Below, in pieces: positions 50,965 through 64,000 of a stretch of DNA of 64,000 nucleotides (positions are counted from its first letter, which is position 1; every line of letters starts with the position of its first letter). Location: contig OX387602.1 of assembly GCA_947568835.1 (NCBI GenBank), forward strand, positions 29,746,133 through 29,810,132, read 5' to 3'. Made by a program: the position numbers and the translations under genes. The DNA comes from Protonemura montana. Taxonomy: Eukaryota > Arthropoda > Insecta > Plecoptera > Nemouridae. Below the pieces are notes generated by a model. The model searched no databases, was not told the origin of the DNA, and was given only the letters and a program-made list of their open reading frames with translations.

Positions 50965-53900
50965 CTGGAACAAGCGAGACAGAGACACTTTAGCTAAGAG
51001 ACATACAGGAGCGCATGTGCATGGGGACGAATGCAGCGCTCGCGGCGCTATGTTCAATTACATTCCGGTAATGACTTGTACACAATTTATTTCTTTTCCA
51101 TTTTCCTTCTCAATTTACGGCCAGATTTGTCGGCGTCGTGCATTGTGTAATCACTGCCGCTGAGACGCTTAGCGCCCAAGGTCGGGGTACGTTCTAATCA
51201 GCGATTACCCCATTATCATTAGCCTCGTGGAAAACGCGGCGATGATTGAGTTTGCATCGCAGAGGTTCAAATGGGAAGTAATGAGTCGGTCGCCCGACCA
51301 CCCAGCCCCGAGCGTCTTTGCCGGCGCGGCGACGGACAGAGTCAATCAGCCAGCATCGCGGCTCGGCGCCGGCCCAAGCTAATGCAAATCGCCACGACCC
51401 AGTCCGGCGCCGCACAGTCTCGATTTTAGATGAAAAAACCGAAATCATCGGCAGCGGACTTTTTTTTGTGTGTACAGGTACATGCGCGAACCGCGAGTGA
51501 GCTACCAAAAAATCGATGGAAAACCAAATAGGTCCATTAGGTGCACAATACTAGGAACCATACGGCTAAATAGGTCGCCGTCCTAGGCGGCAGACCGAAG
51601 ACCCAGACCGCCCATGGACCTTCCCGAATCCGTGAATGGATATCAAAGTGATCGACTAATCTACCTTAATGGTGCGTCAAACTGCAGCCAGCCCCGCGAT
51701 GAGTCAGTTTAGTTTGGAGCAGAGGGTACCGAGCGCTAGAGCGAGCTGACCGGGAGAAAATTAAAGTCTGAGTAGTAGTCCTTATCCATTAGTATCCTCG
51801 GCAACATTAAGAAAACACCGACGAATGGTCAGCAGCGACTTGGGAGAAACAAAGACGGAGCGATCATCTCGCTAATGAAACCGGCTGCTGCGCGAGAAGG
51901 AAGGAAGCGAAAACTAACTTCCATCAGTGGCCCTGACCCGCCCCTAGCTTTGCGGCGCGCCGCTCGGCCGAAAGACCCTTCCCCGCCGTCACCGCCGCCG
52001 TCACCGTCGTCCCCGTCGGAGTGTGTGGATGCTGCCTCGGTGTGGATGTCCAGATCGGAGGGTCCGACACCCCATAACCTTTGACGGCGAGCAGCGCCCT
52101 GATTTACGAGCTCGCTGGCTCCTGGCCGCGTTTACTGCCAGACGAGTGCTGACTCCGAGCGGGTCCTTCGACTCATTGTTCGACGAAAAGGCTCACCGCG
52201 CGGCGGAAGCGCCGGCAACAAACTGACCGCCAAAGAGATATTCCAATATTTATGTTAAAAAATTAATTAAAATATATTTTTTCCAAATGGGTATCTGGTC
52301 AGTGGTAACATAAATAAACTGTTTTGACCTGAATCTAAATAAATAAGAGCGTGAAACGGAAAGGTGGAAGTTGTATGGATTTCGTTTACCGCCGAATGAT
52401 TGGGTGCTTGCCCTTTACTGGGAAAAGTCATTAAATTGGTTTACATTCTCGGTCGCCGCAGCTTCGACTGGAAGATGCATGCAGCACTAAATGCAGACGA
52501 ACGAGTCCCGAAAAGCGGGTTGGGGACGAATATAGAGCGATGCGGTGATTAGCAAGCGATTGGCAGCGAAACTGAGTGATTTATGGATCAATTGATATGG
52601 TAATAGTGTTGATTGATGTAATAGCGTGTATTTATTTCGAGCCCTGCGGACAGCACTGGCTCTCTAATGGAGCAGATATTAATATCCTGCAAGTCAGCTG
52701 TCCACTAGGACCACATTTCTCCATGCCAGATCATCGCCGGCCCTCGGCTGCCGGGGCGCTGGGCTCATGCAGATGATGGTATCGACGCCGGCGCCGCCTC
52801 CATGTTCGTGGCGTCGCCTCGATAAAAGATACTGTCCTCGGCGCCGACTCCGCCCACACGGCGGCACCACGTGTTCCGATTGGCGACGCCGAGACCTATG
52901 AGACGCGCTACCTACGCGCCGACAAACTATTGATCTGCCATAGTGGCTTGAGCACCCGCATGCCCGAGCCACACTAAAACAATAGAATAACTTATGTGTC
53001 GGAATAACTCGGCAGACCAAGGAACGTCGCATGTTCGTTCCGAAACAACTCTCGGCGCCATCAGAGAGCGCTGAAATATCGTCACATTGCCAGCTTCATT
53101 TCACGAAATCGTTCTCCTATGCTGACAACGACGTCCGAATCACGTTCATATAGAAAATCCATTTCAACCTCGGCGAACGCTGGAGCCCGGGAGCGATGGG
53201 TGCATGAGTAGTCGTGCCCCTGATGTACCGGGTGATGAAGCCGTACAACTTGAGTATTATTGGTTTATCATTGTCCTTAATGTCCCAGTTGGGGCAGGCC
53301 TGGGTGCTTTCGGCGCGGCGCCGCTCAGCTCGCTCCATCAAACAGTTGAAAAGGTGTAGCCTTCGTATTAGCCTGAACAAATATGGCAGATAGCGCCCAG
53401 TCATTCTATCAGTCGAAGCCGAAGCCGCCGTATTAGCAGCAACATGCAGGCGTAGCGCGGATGAATGCGGATAAGCTAATGGACTTCTAATGACGCTAAG
53501 TCATCTTCCCAGCCCCGACCGGCCGAAGCAATTCATTCGTTACCTGCGACCAAATCGCCGATCGCCGTGCAGAGATGAGATGTTGTGTTGTGTTGTGGTG
53601 CTGGATTAACACCGTGTAAATCCCTAGCGATAGTGTTTAGCGTAGCTAGCGACATCTGTACCTATATACGTGGTGGTCGAAGAGGGTGAGACGCGGAACA
53701 AGCCAGGAAATTGTTCGAGCGAGGGGCGATGACGATTTAGTCACATGCACATATGGTGACTTGTTTACGCGTTGGTGTACAGAACCCTTATGCGCTTGGC
53801 TGGCCTTTTTCTCGACAGCCGTCCTAATGATTTTCCCCAAAACCGACCCATTTAGCGAAAAACCTTTGTCCAATTGTTTTCTTAGTAATTTTGGTATCAC

Positions 53901-56900
53901 TGATGTCTTTATTCGGAAAGTTAAGTCTATCAAAAAAGATAATTGTCTTGTTTAGGGGGACAAAGAGCCATTAAAGGAACATGTGGTATATTTACGGGGT
54001 CACTTTGCTGTTTAGACTGGGATATTGTGTGGTCGTTTGCCTGTCTTGTGGTCAAAAGTTTCTCGGGCAAAGAATAGAGGTGAATCGGTTCACTTATCGA
54101 CCACGCACCGAGCCGCTCTCACGCATTAGGCGTCGCGAATTTACGCACTATACGCAGGCCTGGTTTCCGGCCCGGCCACCGCACAGCGCTGCTGATGACG
54201 GCTGCACGCATAATGTGCGTCAGCGTCAACGCGTGATTGATCCACGCGTGCACGCCAGCGCTGATTACGCTCGCTAATCACACCCGCCGAAAACTTGGCG
54301 ACTTCTTGCTGCCAGGGGAGCACGTCAATACCAAATCACTTGCGACCCGTGCGAATAGCGCAATAGTCAACTTGCTGAACACACAAACTGTCACTCCCCT
54401 TTCAGGTGCAGCCCAGTTGAGATCTAGCTCGATACCGCAATCAGTTTCTTTATCAAAATAAAGTGATGATAATGTATCTAAAACCGTCACTGGATACATC
54501 CGTCAGGAGTCAGATATCTCCTTCGGTAACATTCAGTCCTGACGGTTTCCTCATTCATTCGAGTCCTGTTTTGAGAATCCCTCGTACATCTGGACAGAAA
54601 ATAGGACATTTCCAACAACAGTAGCAAAAATAAATAGGACAAAAGTGTAACAATAGCAGAAACCTAATGCATATATCCTCTCTTTTTGGTCGGAAATACG
54701 ATCGACAGCTAAAGAAAATGTCACTCGAACTAAACGTCTCCATTGAAGTGGACTGCAAAGTTTGCATTGAGGCCGACTCGGCGACATGTCTCCACGTTCC
54801 CATTGAAATCTGGATCATTGGTCGCGGGGGTGTGTGAAATTGGGCTCGGTTGGGCCTCGAAGTTCACCGAACTCCGTCGATAACTCATCGCCTCCCCGTG
54901 CAGCGTTCGGCGCCCCTGATTTACAGTGCGAGGCACAAAACCCAACACAGCCGCCTACCAGGTATTGTGACTGTACAAAGAAGAAGAATTACTGTGTCCA
55001 CCACATTTGTTTCATTAAGTCGAATGGCTCCTGTGCGTTCTTGCTGTGTGGGCAGAGCATGATTTCTACCCCATATGAGGACAATTTTCAGACTCAAGAA
55101 TACTCTTGCACGAGTCTCTCTGAAACCTCATGAGAGAATAATCCTCGCCTTAAGTGACTCAATTTATTTTTAAGCAATAAATTGAAAATCATTTTGAAAA
55201 TCATTACAGACATAGAGATATATAAGTCTTGACTTGAAATTAGTTGGCGAGGTACCACTCCTTTTGTTAGCAGTCCTCAGCCATAGTTTAAGCCGCTTGT
55301 GGCAACCTAATGCCTTCCCAATACTTTTTCTATTTCAGTCGAGAAGACAGTAGACACAATTAGTTTCAGACCAACATGAATTTATGTGCCTTTAGCTTGA
55401 GAGGCTTACCAATCCAATAGCAATCAATTAATTACGACCATCCATAACGATAATTATCGCTCTCCTCCGAAGGTGCACGGTTCTCACGGTAGCAAATTCA
55501 GTTTAATTATATTTACATGTCATTGACTCACAACACATTGGTCCACATAAAGCGTTTGGAGGTTATTATTTCTCTGGTTCATATCTAATATGATTTAATG
55601 AGCTGAAAGCTAGAACATAGCGCCCTGCGGCTGCCTTCAGATATGTGTAGAGTGTCACGTGTTCACAGTGATCTGAGTGCGAGGTTACGGCATCTACCGC
55701 CAAGTAACACCAACTAATATACGCGTTGTAATATGCCTAGAATATTGGAGCAGATGTTGGTTATCATAACGCTACTCCATGTCGCTCTAGTAATACGCCA
55801 TCGCTGCCTGCTCCGTGCTCGATTAAAATGATAGATTCTACCGGTTTCCCCGCTGCGCTCCTCGAACTAGACGACAAACAACGCACAGATGTGTGAAACG
55901 ATGGATGCAAATGCGAGTCTGAATTATGTTATGTTATAGTTAGCTCGGGTTTGGTGGCCGGGGCGAAATCTGAATTTTAATAGGTCCACTTTAATAATTC
56001 AAATTTGTCGTTTCGCTGCATGGCTAATTGGTTCGTTCAGTTTTTGTTTCTCGATCGTTTCTCTGCCCGTGTCGAGATTTTGTGCTCTCGTCCAGCGAAA
56101 GTCAACGAAAAGAACACAATTTGTTGTTAAAGTGTTTACAATTTAGAGCCAGTCTGATGTATCGAGATACATGTTAAATTATATGATGACGTTCTAACTA
56201 ATAAATAACGCATTTACAATTTGCTCCCAATCCCAAGTGAGGGTTTTCCCGTTTCAATAACTGCTCACAAACCCAAATCAACTTGAATCACGTTTGATTA
56301 GAAGCCGAGCTGTCTTATAGCAACTGTATAGCATCGAAAGAACTTCTTGAAATTGGTCCCGATCCTCCGAGCTGGCCGACAGAATCTTGGCCACGACGCC
56401 AAGCGTTTAGTTGGGATCCCGTGATGTGCCTTTCAGCCGGCAGCTAACGCCACGCTCAAATGGCAGGTTAATTATTTCTTCCTCGCCAGATCGCATACTC
56501 AACGATATGTCAAACCGCCTTCCACAGACAATCTAATACAACTCTCCGTTGCTACTGACTTGGTGTTTGATTAAATGACCCACTGCGTTTCGTTTATATC
56601 GTTCATGCTTCTACGAAGCAAGCCACTTCATCTTTTCCTAATAACTTACACGCCGAATTATACTGTGTAACGCATAGTAGGCACAGGCATTATAGTAAAT
56701 GCACAGTAGTTTTTTTAATTAGTTGCGAAGAGACTTTTAACTGAGAACTTTGAGAAAGGTAGTTGGCTCGGACGCTGGATCATTGTTGTCAGGGGAACTA
56801 TCGCCATAAATCGTTTTCTGCTTTTTTAATGGGGCTGGCCAGCACCAATTATGCCCATGGCTTGATAATATTTAAACTAGCATACGTATAGGTACATATA

Positions 56901-59900
56901 CTACCTTGTCCATAATTATCAGGCACACAACTGTTCGACTCATCGCGCGGCCTTCAGGGGAAGAGTTTTAATTGTTTCGTTTCTACTGTCCTGGATTGCT
57001 TTTTTCCTCGAGTTTTTTCGAGACGATGTTCGGAGAAAAGAGAGAAAATGGAATGATGAATGTCTGAAATAATTTATTTGACGGCGGTAATATCCTATGG
57101 GAATAATTATGCATGAGAAAAATATGATGCATGTTAAAAACTACATGAAACATTGCTCCCACATTTTGTGACTTTAATATAATCTCACAAATGTTTTCTT
57201 TGGTAAACAATGCAAATGGTTGTCCACATCTACGTGAAAACTGTTCAATCGTCGACGCATATTATATGACCAGCACAGTAAAGCCAGCAGGTAAAATTCT
57301 ACCTTTAATTTATTCGCTTATTACTGGAATACTTTCCCACGGCAAGTCGTAACTTATTGTCAGCCACATATCGAGAGATGATCCGATAGATAATCTGATA
57401 TCTGGATCGAGGTAACATACTCCCGACATGGGTGCCGCTGCAGGAAACGATCATCGACCAACGCACGGATCCAATAGCTCAAAACTCTGTCGCACACAAA
57501 TTAATGGAGATGTAATTAAGAATAACCAGACGAGACGCGTTATTTACGGCTGGGACGTCAAACGCCAACTGCTAATTCAGCTTAGAAGTCATAGAAAATC
57601 ACAAATATTGCTCCAAGATCTGCATCCTTCAGCACAAAGTCAGTCGTTGGATCACAAGATTCTTCAGAGATCCTGTAATTCTGTTTTCCAATCCAACCGC
57701 TTTCCGCGGTGGTGAATAAAGTGGCCCTCCGAGCTACTCTCGGGGCGCCTTGAACGTGAGCTGATCAACTGCAAATCCCTGGGGTAACGTTTACACAGAT
57801 TGCTTCCAAGTTTTGCGGCAGCGACGAGCGATTTTATTGCTGTTGTCGGTCTTCCTGTACCTCTGAACGGTCCATCAATTGAGTAGATGGTCAACATTAT
57901 GTCGATGAGGGTTGCTTTTCCGGTCATTTAGCTCCCTTAACCGGACTATTATCCAGAATGATGGTCAGGAGGAACACAGGCTTTGTGTCTACAGACGCAA
58001 GTCGTCGGTCTTTCTTGCAGCAAAAGTCAGCATTAACAACTCCGTTTTTTATTGGGTTGTTTTTACAATTTATTGCATGAAAATATCAAATCGCTCCAAA
58101 AGAAACTGAGTTTTATCAAATAAATCAATCGTGCAGTTCAGGCAGTTGTAATCAATTATATGTGAATTTAAATATCGTTTATTTTGAAATTAAAAATTAA
58201 AACTTGTGTGGGAACATTCTACTTTTAAACGCTAATTTGATTATAAAAGTCAGTTCAACTCGGTAAAATGGATTACAACAATTTTCTTGCTTATTAAAAT
58301 TTCTTCATAAATTTATATTTTCCAGTTTTCAGCCTAATCCAAAAGTAATTTACAAAAGTTAATTGTAACATTATTGCATACCTGCCAGGTACGCAAAGCA
58401 ATACAATTTTTCCACTACAACATCGTTCAATCGTTATCACACCTTCATCTAGCAAGCCATTCGTATAATAAAATGCATTACATTTTTCATTCGCCTTCCG
58501 GGCAAGGTACATAATAAAAACGCGGGTAATCGCGAACAGGTTTACCGCCAGGCCGCATGGCAAGTAGGTACCTGAAGCCGAGTCATGAAAACACTCCCAA
58601 CATGTTTCTAACCACAAGCCCAGATTGATATAATTTGTTGTGAAAGTGAAGAAACATTACAGTTTTGATTCCATATAGTAATTGATTTCGCGAGTACGTT
58701 TTACAATACAACGCGAATGCCACGTAAAGGTATATGTCGTCCGTGCGGTGCGGCAGCTCACGTATGTACCACACGTGTCCTTAAATATTATTCGAGCTGT
58801 ATTTTTACACAATCGGAATTACGAAATGCGAATCGATCACGTCATCGAGGGAACACATGCTTGCGAAATCTATGTCACACTAGGACACGTACCTAAATAC
58901 CAATAATTGTCAATTACGTATCATAAACCATTGACACAATTGACTGTAACTTGGCAACTCGCATGATCTTGCAAGAAAGTGCCAAGAAGTACCGCAGAAT
59001 GATATCAGGACGGTCCAACTTGCGCAAATCCTGGCATATCTCATAACGGAATCGGTATCTGTATCGCTTTCGAAATCCTGAATGCGAATTGTTTCAAAAG
59101 TCTAAGCTGCCTTAAACGAATGCTGAGCCCCAAGCATTTGAAACTGATTTCTAGTTGAGCTGGTACCGAACCCAACTTGGGATAGTCGACCACGACAAAG
59201 ATGATTCTTTGCGTGGAGCACCTCATTGCAGATTGTCACTCAGATCAACTTAATTGTAGCCAAGTCGTGGTGTGGCCAAATTCTCAACGACCAACGACTA
59301 AACGTTGTTGAAAAACATTTAAATCGACTAATTAATGAGACGGAATTAATCCCGCTCCGGCTGGATGAGGCTGAGCGTTGCGATCGCGGGAATGCTGCGT
59401 CCGATGAGAGCCGACGCCATGCGTCGCGACGCCGAGCGCCCTTATAATGTGGCGCGGCTTTTTATAGAGCGTCGCGGTGCCGCCCACGGAGACGCTGATT
59501 TATCGACTTCTGGTATACGGTGGGACAGGCAAGGAGCTGGAGCCTAGTTGCTGGTTTATAGCGTGGTGTTTATTGTATAGCTCTAGGCCAGATTTAGGGT
59601 AAACATATTTAAAGGTGTATCTTAGATTGTTTAGTGGTCATCTACCATTTTATGGGCAGAAGAGAAATGCTTTGGTCTCCCAACATTTAAAAAAATGGCT
59701 TTCTACCGCGTGTTTTGCCACTCAAAGCTGTCAAAGTAGTTACACTTTCCTGTTAATTGTGTCTTTTATTTTCAAACATGCTTCCAGAAAAATAGCAAGG
59801 AAGTTGTCAGTGACTTTAAACGACTTCGAAAGGGATTAATACTTCACAACGATCATGAAACGCACCGTGTGAAAATTAGCCACCGCCATAGCAAACTTGT

Positions 59901-62900
59901 GAGAAATCGATCTGATTGGGTTTCAAAGGTTCGCGTCGATACCGAGAGCTTTGAATCTGACAAATCGGGCACTGGTAATTTTACCCGAGTTAAACGTTTG
60001 CATTGAACACGACGGCGGGGACCCTAGGCACCCGTCGAAGCACCCCCGTCGACCCTCGGGCGGGGGTGTAGTGGCCTTTTACACTACGCTACCAGGGGAC
60101 TCAAAGCGTTCGACACAACGCATGCAACGCTGTAGTCCTGCTGCGAACATCAAGCGTTTGAAAGTCAACATACTTTACAAGCGGTAGGCTGTTATATCCC
60201 AGTTAGATGTGTTTTACTTTTTGGCGGTATTGGTGCAATATCAAAATTGTTGTCCCTTTCCATTCGGTATAGCTTTGACTCGTTTCGCTCGCTTGTCCAG
60301 CCAAATCACCACATGTGATGAGTAATTTGCTAAAGTGGTCTCATAGTTAGCAAATAACTTATCTCGAAGCTTTGTTACGGTGTGCAATATTGATAACCGG
60401 CACCGTTTACCACTATCTTAGACAGAAGGACATTGCACATTACCATTTACCAAGGAGTTCAAATACCATCATTCACGTGATTTATTATTATTCATAATCA
60501 ATGCATCCCTCGACTAATTACACCTGTCTTTACGTAATCTTCTCGTATTGTTTATGACATCCATTTAGTGAATCGCGTGAACGTCTTATCTGTTATGGAA
60601 ACAAGTCGTATAACACACAACGCCTCTCCGAGGATGTGTGTCTACTGCACGCAAAGCTACCATTCACAAGCAATAACAATCCACAACAGCCATTGTTGTG
60701 CTGTGCATTGGCCAGTGTTAGCAGTGGTGGTCGTGCATGCCCTGTGTGCCAGTCAGCGCACGAAGCGTTGCCTGCACATTGCATCTTCTGCAGAACGAAT
60801 ACTTTATAACCTACAAACCAGCATCATAGATGAACTTAACCAAATAGTCTTCATTTGTATCACACCAGGGTGTCAATATTAGCAGGACATGAGATCTGCA
60901 AGACTCGGGACATACCGACATACCCGAACCACTTCGAAGCCTACCAGGAGTTTGATATCACATTTATGAAGCCGGGGCCAGGTCGTGCCAGGGTTTAGCC
61001 GCGCACGATAGGTATATGCTGACTTGCGTTTCGGTTGTGAGGGAGAGAACTTCACACCGCAAGAACATTTGGAAACGGAAATCAGTGTGGTCGACTCCAA
61101 TCAACGCGTTTCTCACCGAGCTGTCGTCGACTATTTATACAACACATGTTATTTACTCGGATTGTTTCCCTTCTTTTCAAGAACGATAAAATAGCGCGCG
61201 TGTCAACGCCGACGCCGCGTGACGACGCCGCGTGACGCGGAATGCGTCGCCCGGCGTCCCGTGGATCGCTTACGCTGCTAGCAACGAGACATTCTGTCCC
61301 GAGACGATATTTCATGGCGCTAATAGCACTTTATTTGCTTGCAATCCCACGTTACACTGTCTGATCATTTTGAAGAAGACACTTGATTTTATTAAGATTG
61401 CGTGCGTGCTGGATCGCCGCTGGAAACATGAACGTGGCGCCGAAAGTGAATTCTTGACGGCGTTTGCAATTTAAGAGCGACACGAGAGCACGCGTGTTGG
61501 CATTTAAAAGCGACTCTAAGAAACGAGCGGCAGCAACGCGACTGCCGCCGATCGGGAGTCGAGCGCGGCCGGCGCGGAGGTCACCGTGCCGGCGACGAGG
61601 CCGCCAAAGGCCGGCGCCGTCGATGAACGCGTCCCGGTGCTGTCCGACCGCGAGCATCTACCCGCTCCGGTCAAGACCTCACTCAAAAAGCGAGCAAAAC
61701 TCGGCCGGGTCGGCGGCTCATTTCGCTGCCCTCCACGCACGCCTGTCACGATGAGAGTTTATAAGGGTGCTGGCCGGGCCGAAATGGTTCGCTCGAGGTC
61801 GGGAAAGCCGAAACCATGTGCACAGCCAGAGTTTTTGTTATTCTCGTGAGAAAGTAGTTACCTGCCGCTAGTTTTCAGTTAGTGTCGGGTGCCCTTTATC
61901 TACGCGCATACACCCGCTCAGCTCGCAGCAGGGGAGGGGGTGCAAACTGACGTACAAAGAATACAACAGACACTAACTACCCTACCTGTGTATTTTCTAC
62001 AAGGGAAACACGATGCCATGCCGAGCTTTCTTTCATGTGCACTTGCTTTGCGCCGTTCTGTCCTTTCGAGCACAGGTTTACAGTTCGAAAAAAGCCGAAA
62101 GGACAGAAAAATATCTTGTGTCAAGTTGCAAGGATGGATGTTGTACTGATATCAGCTGAGGATGCAATTGTAATTGTGACGGTAATGCAACCAGCGGCAA
62201 GAAACGCAGTCTAATTATCAACCAATATCTTCGCTCCTGGTGACGAAGGATTATTGTATGATAGCACCGAGTGCATCTCGATTAAAGTCACCGAGTTGCA
62301 GGCAAATTGTGGGTTTATAGAAAACAGCACACAGTCATGACGTTGGCAATTAATTATAACTTATTTTTTGTTTGTTTTCCAATCAACTTGCCGACTCACC
62401 GCGTCGAAGACGGTTCGCATCGTAATTGAAATCGAAACAATGCAGCCCAACGTATGAGCTATTCGGTAACTGGACACAAATCTGTGTACTTTTGGTAATT
62501 TAGGGTTGAAACGACCCCATACAGAGAGCTCAGTCTGTTAGTGCAAGTCCATTACGAATCGCAAAGGTCTGCTCTTACAAAATATTATCCACGCCTCAGA
62601 TCTCCCGGACGCAAAGACACAAAAACCTCGCCTGCACCCACACCCCTCGCTCTGTCTCGCAAATCCCTTTATATTGTTTCTACAAAAATAGCTGTCAACG
62701 GCCGCTGAGTGATCTTTTACAAACTCTTAAACAGATTATTAGCTTTTGAAAAACGCGTCCATGTGTCCTGTTTATACCCTCAGCTCTCGAGTGCTTGCAG
62801 CTCTCCCAGGCCTCGAAGTCAGGTCCTATTGTTGTTCATTTTCTGTTCCCGTAGATTGCTCATCACCAGTCGCTTTCAATACTCTTCAAATAACAATAGT

Positions 62901-63760
62901 TCCGACCTCTCGAAGCACGCTGCCTGGCTAGAGCTACTTTACTTAATCTCCTGGCTCTCCAGCCATGTGAATGGTGCACCGCCGCGACCCGCTGGGCTTG
63001 CCCCGGTGTCAAACGGTCCATGTTCATGCCTGTCAGATTATCTTCTTTGCAGACCCAGCAGGCTCTTCAGAGCCTTGTCCTGCGGCTCACGGCTTACAGC
63101 CCTCGACACATTGTGCTAAATGTGTCCCACGTATACTTCCTACCCCGGAGACAAGCATGGTGATGCCTATAATACAATATTATGCTTGTAGATTAAAGGA
63201 TAGACGTTTGTAAGCCGGTAATAATTCCGAGCGATTTGTTTTAATGCTTTTCAGTTTCCACGAGCAGGGGTGTTTAACCGGTTTCCACTCGACGGACTCT
63301 GTGTGGACGTGGGTTTTTTAATGACAAATTTTATAGATTTTAAATGGGATGTGTTGACGGCGAGCGATGACCGCCGTTTTGTGATAATCTCCGTGTTTTA
63401 TTATAAGACACCGTGGAAAATTGTTATCGAAGAAATTGCTTCCGATTTGACTGGTGTGAAATATTTTAAAACCTAAACATCGATGTTCTAATCCTAATCA
63501 ATTTAGAAGGATGTTCTTTGCGACGGAACTATCGGAATCGAAAGACGTCATACCGCCCGTCGGAAAGATATACCGTGTTAGTATCGCCACCGAAAAAAAA
63601 CCGCATTGCCACTTTTAAAGCTAATATTAGGCAACTCCCCAAACTGAAATATAAAAAGGGGTCCAAACATGTAATTTCTTTCTAATTACATGCTCGTTTC
63701 GTGTGTCCAACTAATTGCAGAGTGTCGTCAAGTCGAGTATGTCGCCGGACGGAAACTCAC
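50965..63760 (-). other. 12.8-kb intron of the Sp8/9 gene
   Basis: The donor is ATG|GTGAGT (63760) and the acceptor CTCTGTCTCGCTTGTTCCAG (50965). The intron holds no gene I can support. GC-rich stretches at 51280-52220, 52730-52960 and 61460-61850 keep several frames open by composition. TAAT/ATTA-rich stretches are scattered through it (for example 55380-56300). Large first introns of developmental regulators often contain enhancers, which is the likely role here, but no site is demonstrated. Confidence 0.7.
61460..61850. promoter_or_regulatory. CpG-rich island inside the Sp8/9 intron
   Basis: About 390 nt are markedly richer in G+C and CpG than the flanks, and ORFs stay open in several frames on both strands. 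It lies about 2 kb downstream of the first coding exon. It could be an alternative promoter or an enhancer; nothing in the sequence decides this. Confidence 0.25.
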
Positions 63761-63820
63761 CATGACAGGCTGACCGGCGTATAGGTGACCACCGCGGCCC
63801 ATATGTCCATCTGTCAGCAT
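63761..63820 (-). CDS. Sp8: Sp8/9-type transcription factor, exon 1 (first coding exon)
   Basis: This exon encodes the first 20 residues (MLTDGHMGRGGHLYAGQPVM) and ends at ATG|GTGAGT, a consensus donor. It is phase 0, like the only clear acceptor of exon 2, so the join reads ...[21 protein letters not shown]. The ATG has A at -3 and is the first after in-frame TGA codons (63841 region), so no longer N-terminus is possible within this exon. The assignment rests on phase match, splice consensus and position, not on protein similarity, because N-termini of this family are short and variable. Confidence 0.75.
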
Positions 63821-64000
63821 CCTGACGTCACTAATTCGTCACCCGTATCACCACAACCGAACGTCCTAATCGCTGGTAAACACCTTCTTCGAAAAAATGC
63901 ACGCACTCACACACCAAAAAATGAAAGTCTTGAAAAGTCAACTAGATCTCGAACTGGTCTTCTCACGCATCCAAAACGTATGGTCCCTCTCGGCCGAATC
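63821..64000 (-). promoter_or_regulatory. 5' UTR or upstream sequence of the Sp8/9 gene
   Basis: This is the sequence upstream of the first coding exon, up to the window edge. It contains in-frame stops and no recognisable core promoter. The transcription start may lie here or beyond the window. Confidence 0.4.

Noticed and set aside
50965-51057. Upstream in-frame extension of the Sp exon ([11 protein letters not shown]...)
   Set aside because: It lies before a clear splice acceptor (TTGTTCCAG), does not resemble Sp N-termini, and a phase-matched first exon exists at 63761-63820.
63648-63663. TATA-like ATATAAAAAGG on the plus strand
   Set aside because: It points away from the Sp8/9 gene, lies in its intron, and no plus-strand gene follows.

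Overview
The window is animal nuclear DNA, most likely from an insect. Two tandem genes carry the exon structure and conserved C-terminal motifs of insect odorant receptors (7tm_6), split by GT-AG introns. A long minus-strand ORF is an Sp-family zinc-finger transcription factor of the Sp8/9 (Sp6-9) type. Most of the rest is non-coding, with SINE-like repeats and homopolymer tracts. I cannot place the order or species from sequence alone.

Layout, left to right. Positions 686-1515 (minus) hold the first two exons of an odorant receptor (OR-1) whose remaining exons should lie left of the window. Positions 1922-4903 (minus) hold a complete seven-exon odorant receptor of 463 residues (OR-2), a tandem paralogue with the same start position, exon-1 length and intron phases. 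A short tandem array follows at 5329-5450. From about 5.5 to 48.4 kb there is no gene I can support. That stretch contains three copies of a 5S-rRNA-headed SINE, a fold-back (inverted-dimer) repeat family, a tRNA-derived SINE family, poly-C/poly-G tracts and one decayed C-type-lectin-like exon near 20 kb.

From about 48.4 to 64 kb the window is occupied by the Sp8/9 gene on the minus strand. Its large coding exon is at 49561-50964, the intron is 12.8 kb, and a 20-codon first coding exon lies at 63761-63820. The two exons join in phase 0 to give a 487-residue protein with an SP box, an FHPWK motif, a WWDVH...GGWLDM motif, a Btd box and three C2H2 fingers. In arthropods this subfamily controls appendage outgrowth. 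The gene-poor flank and long intron fit a developmental regulator, but I identified no specific enhancer.

The receptor genes and the transcription factor are not functionally linked as far as I can see. The most unusual items are the fold-back family (one copy bounded by a 15-bp direct repeat and carrying a hammerhead-ribozyme-like core), the 5S-derived SINE family, and the long charged intracellular loop of OR-2.
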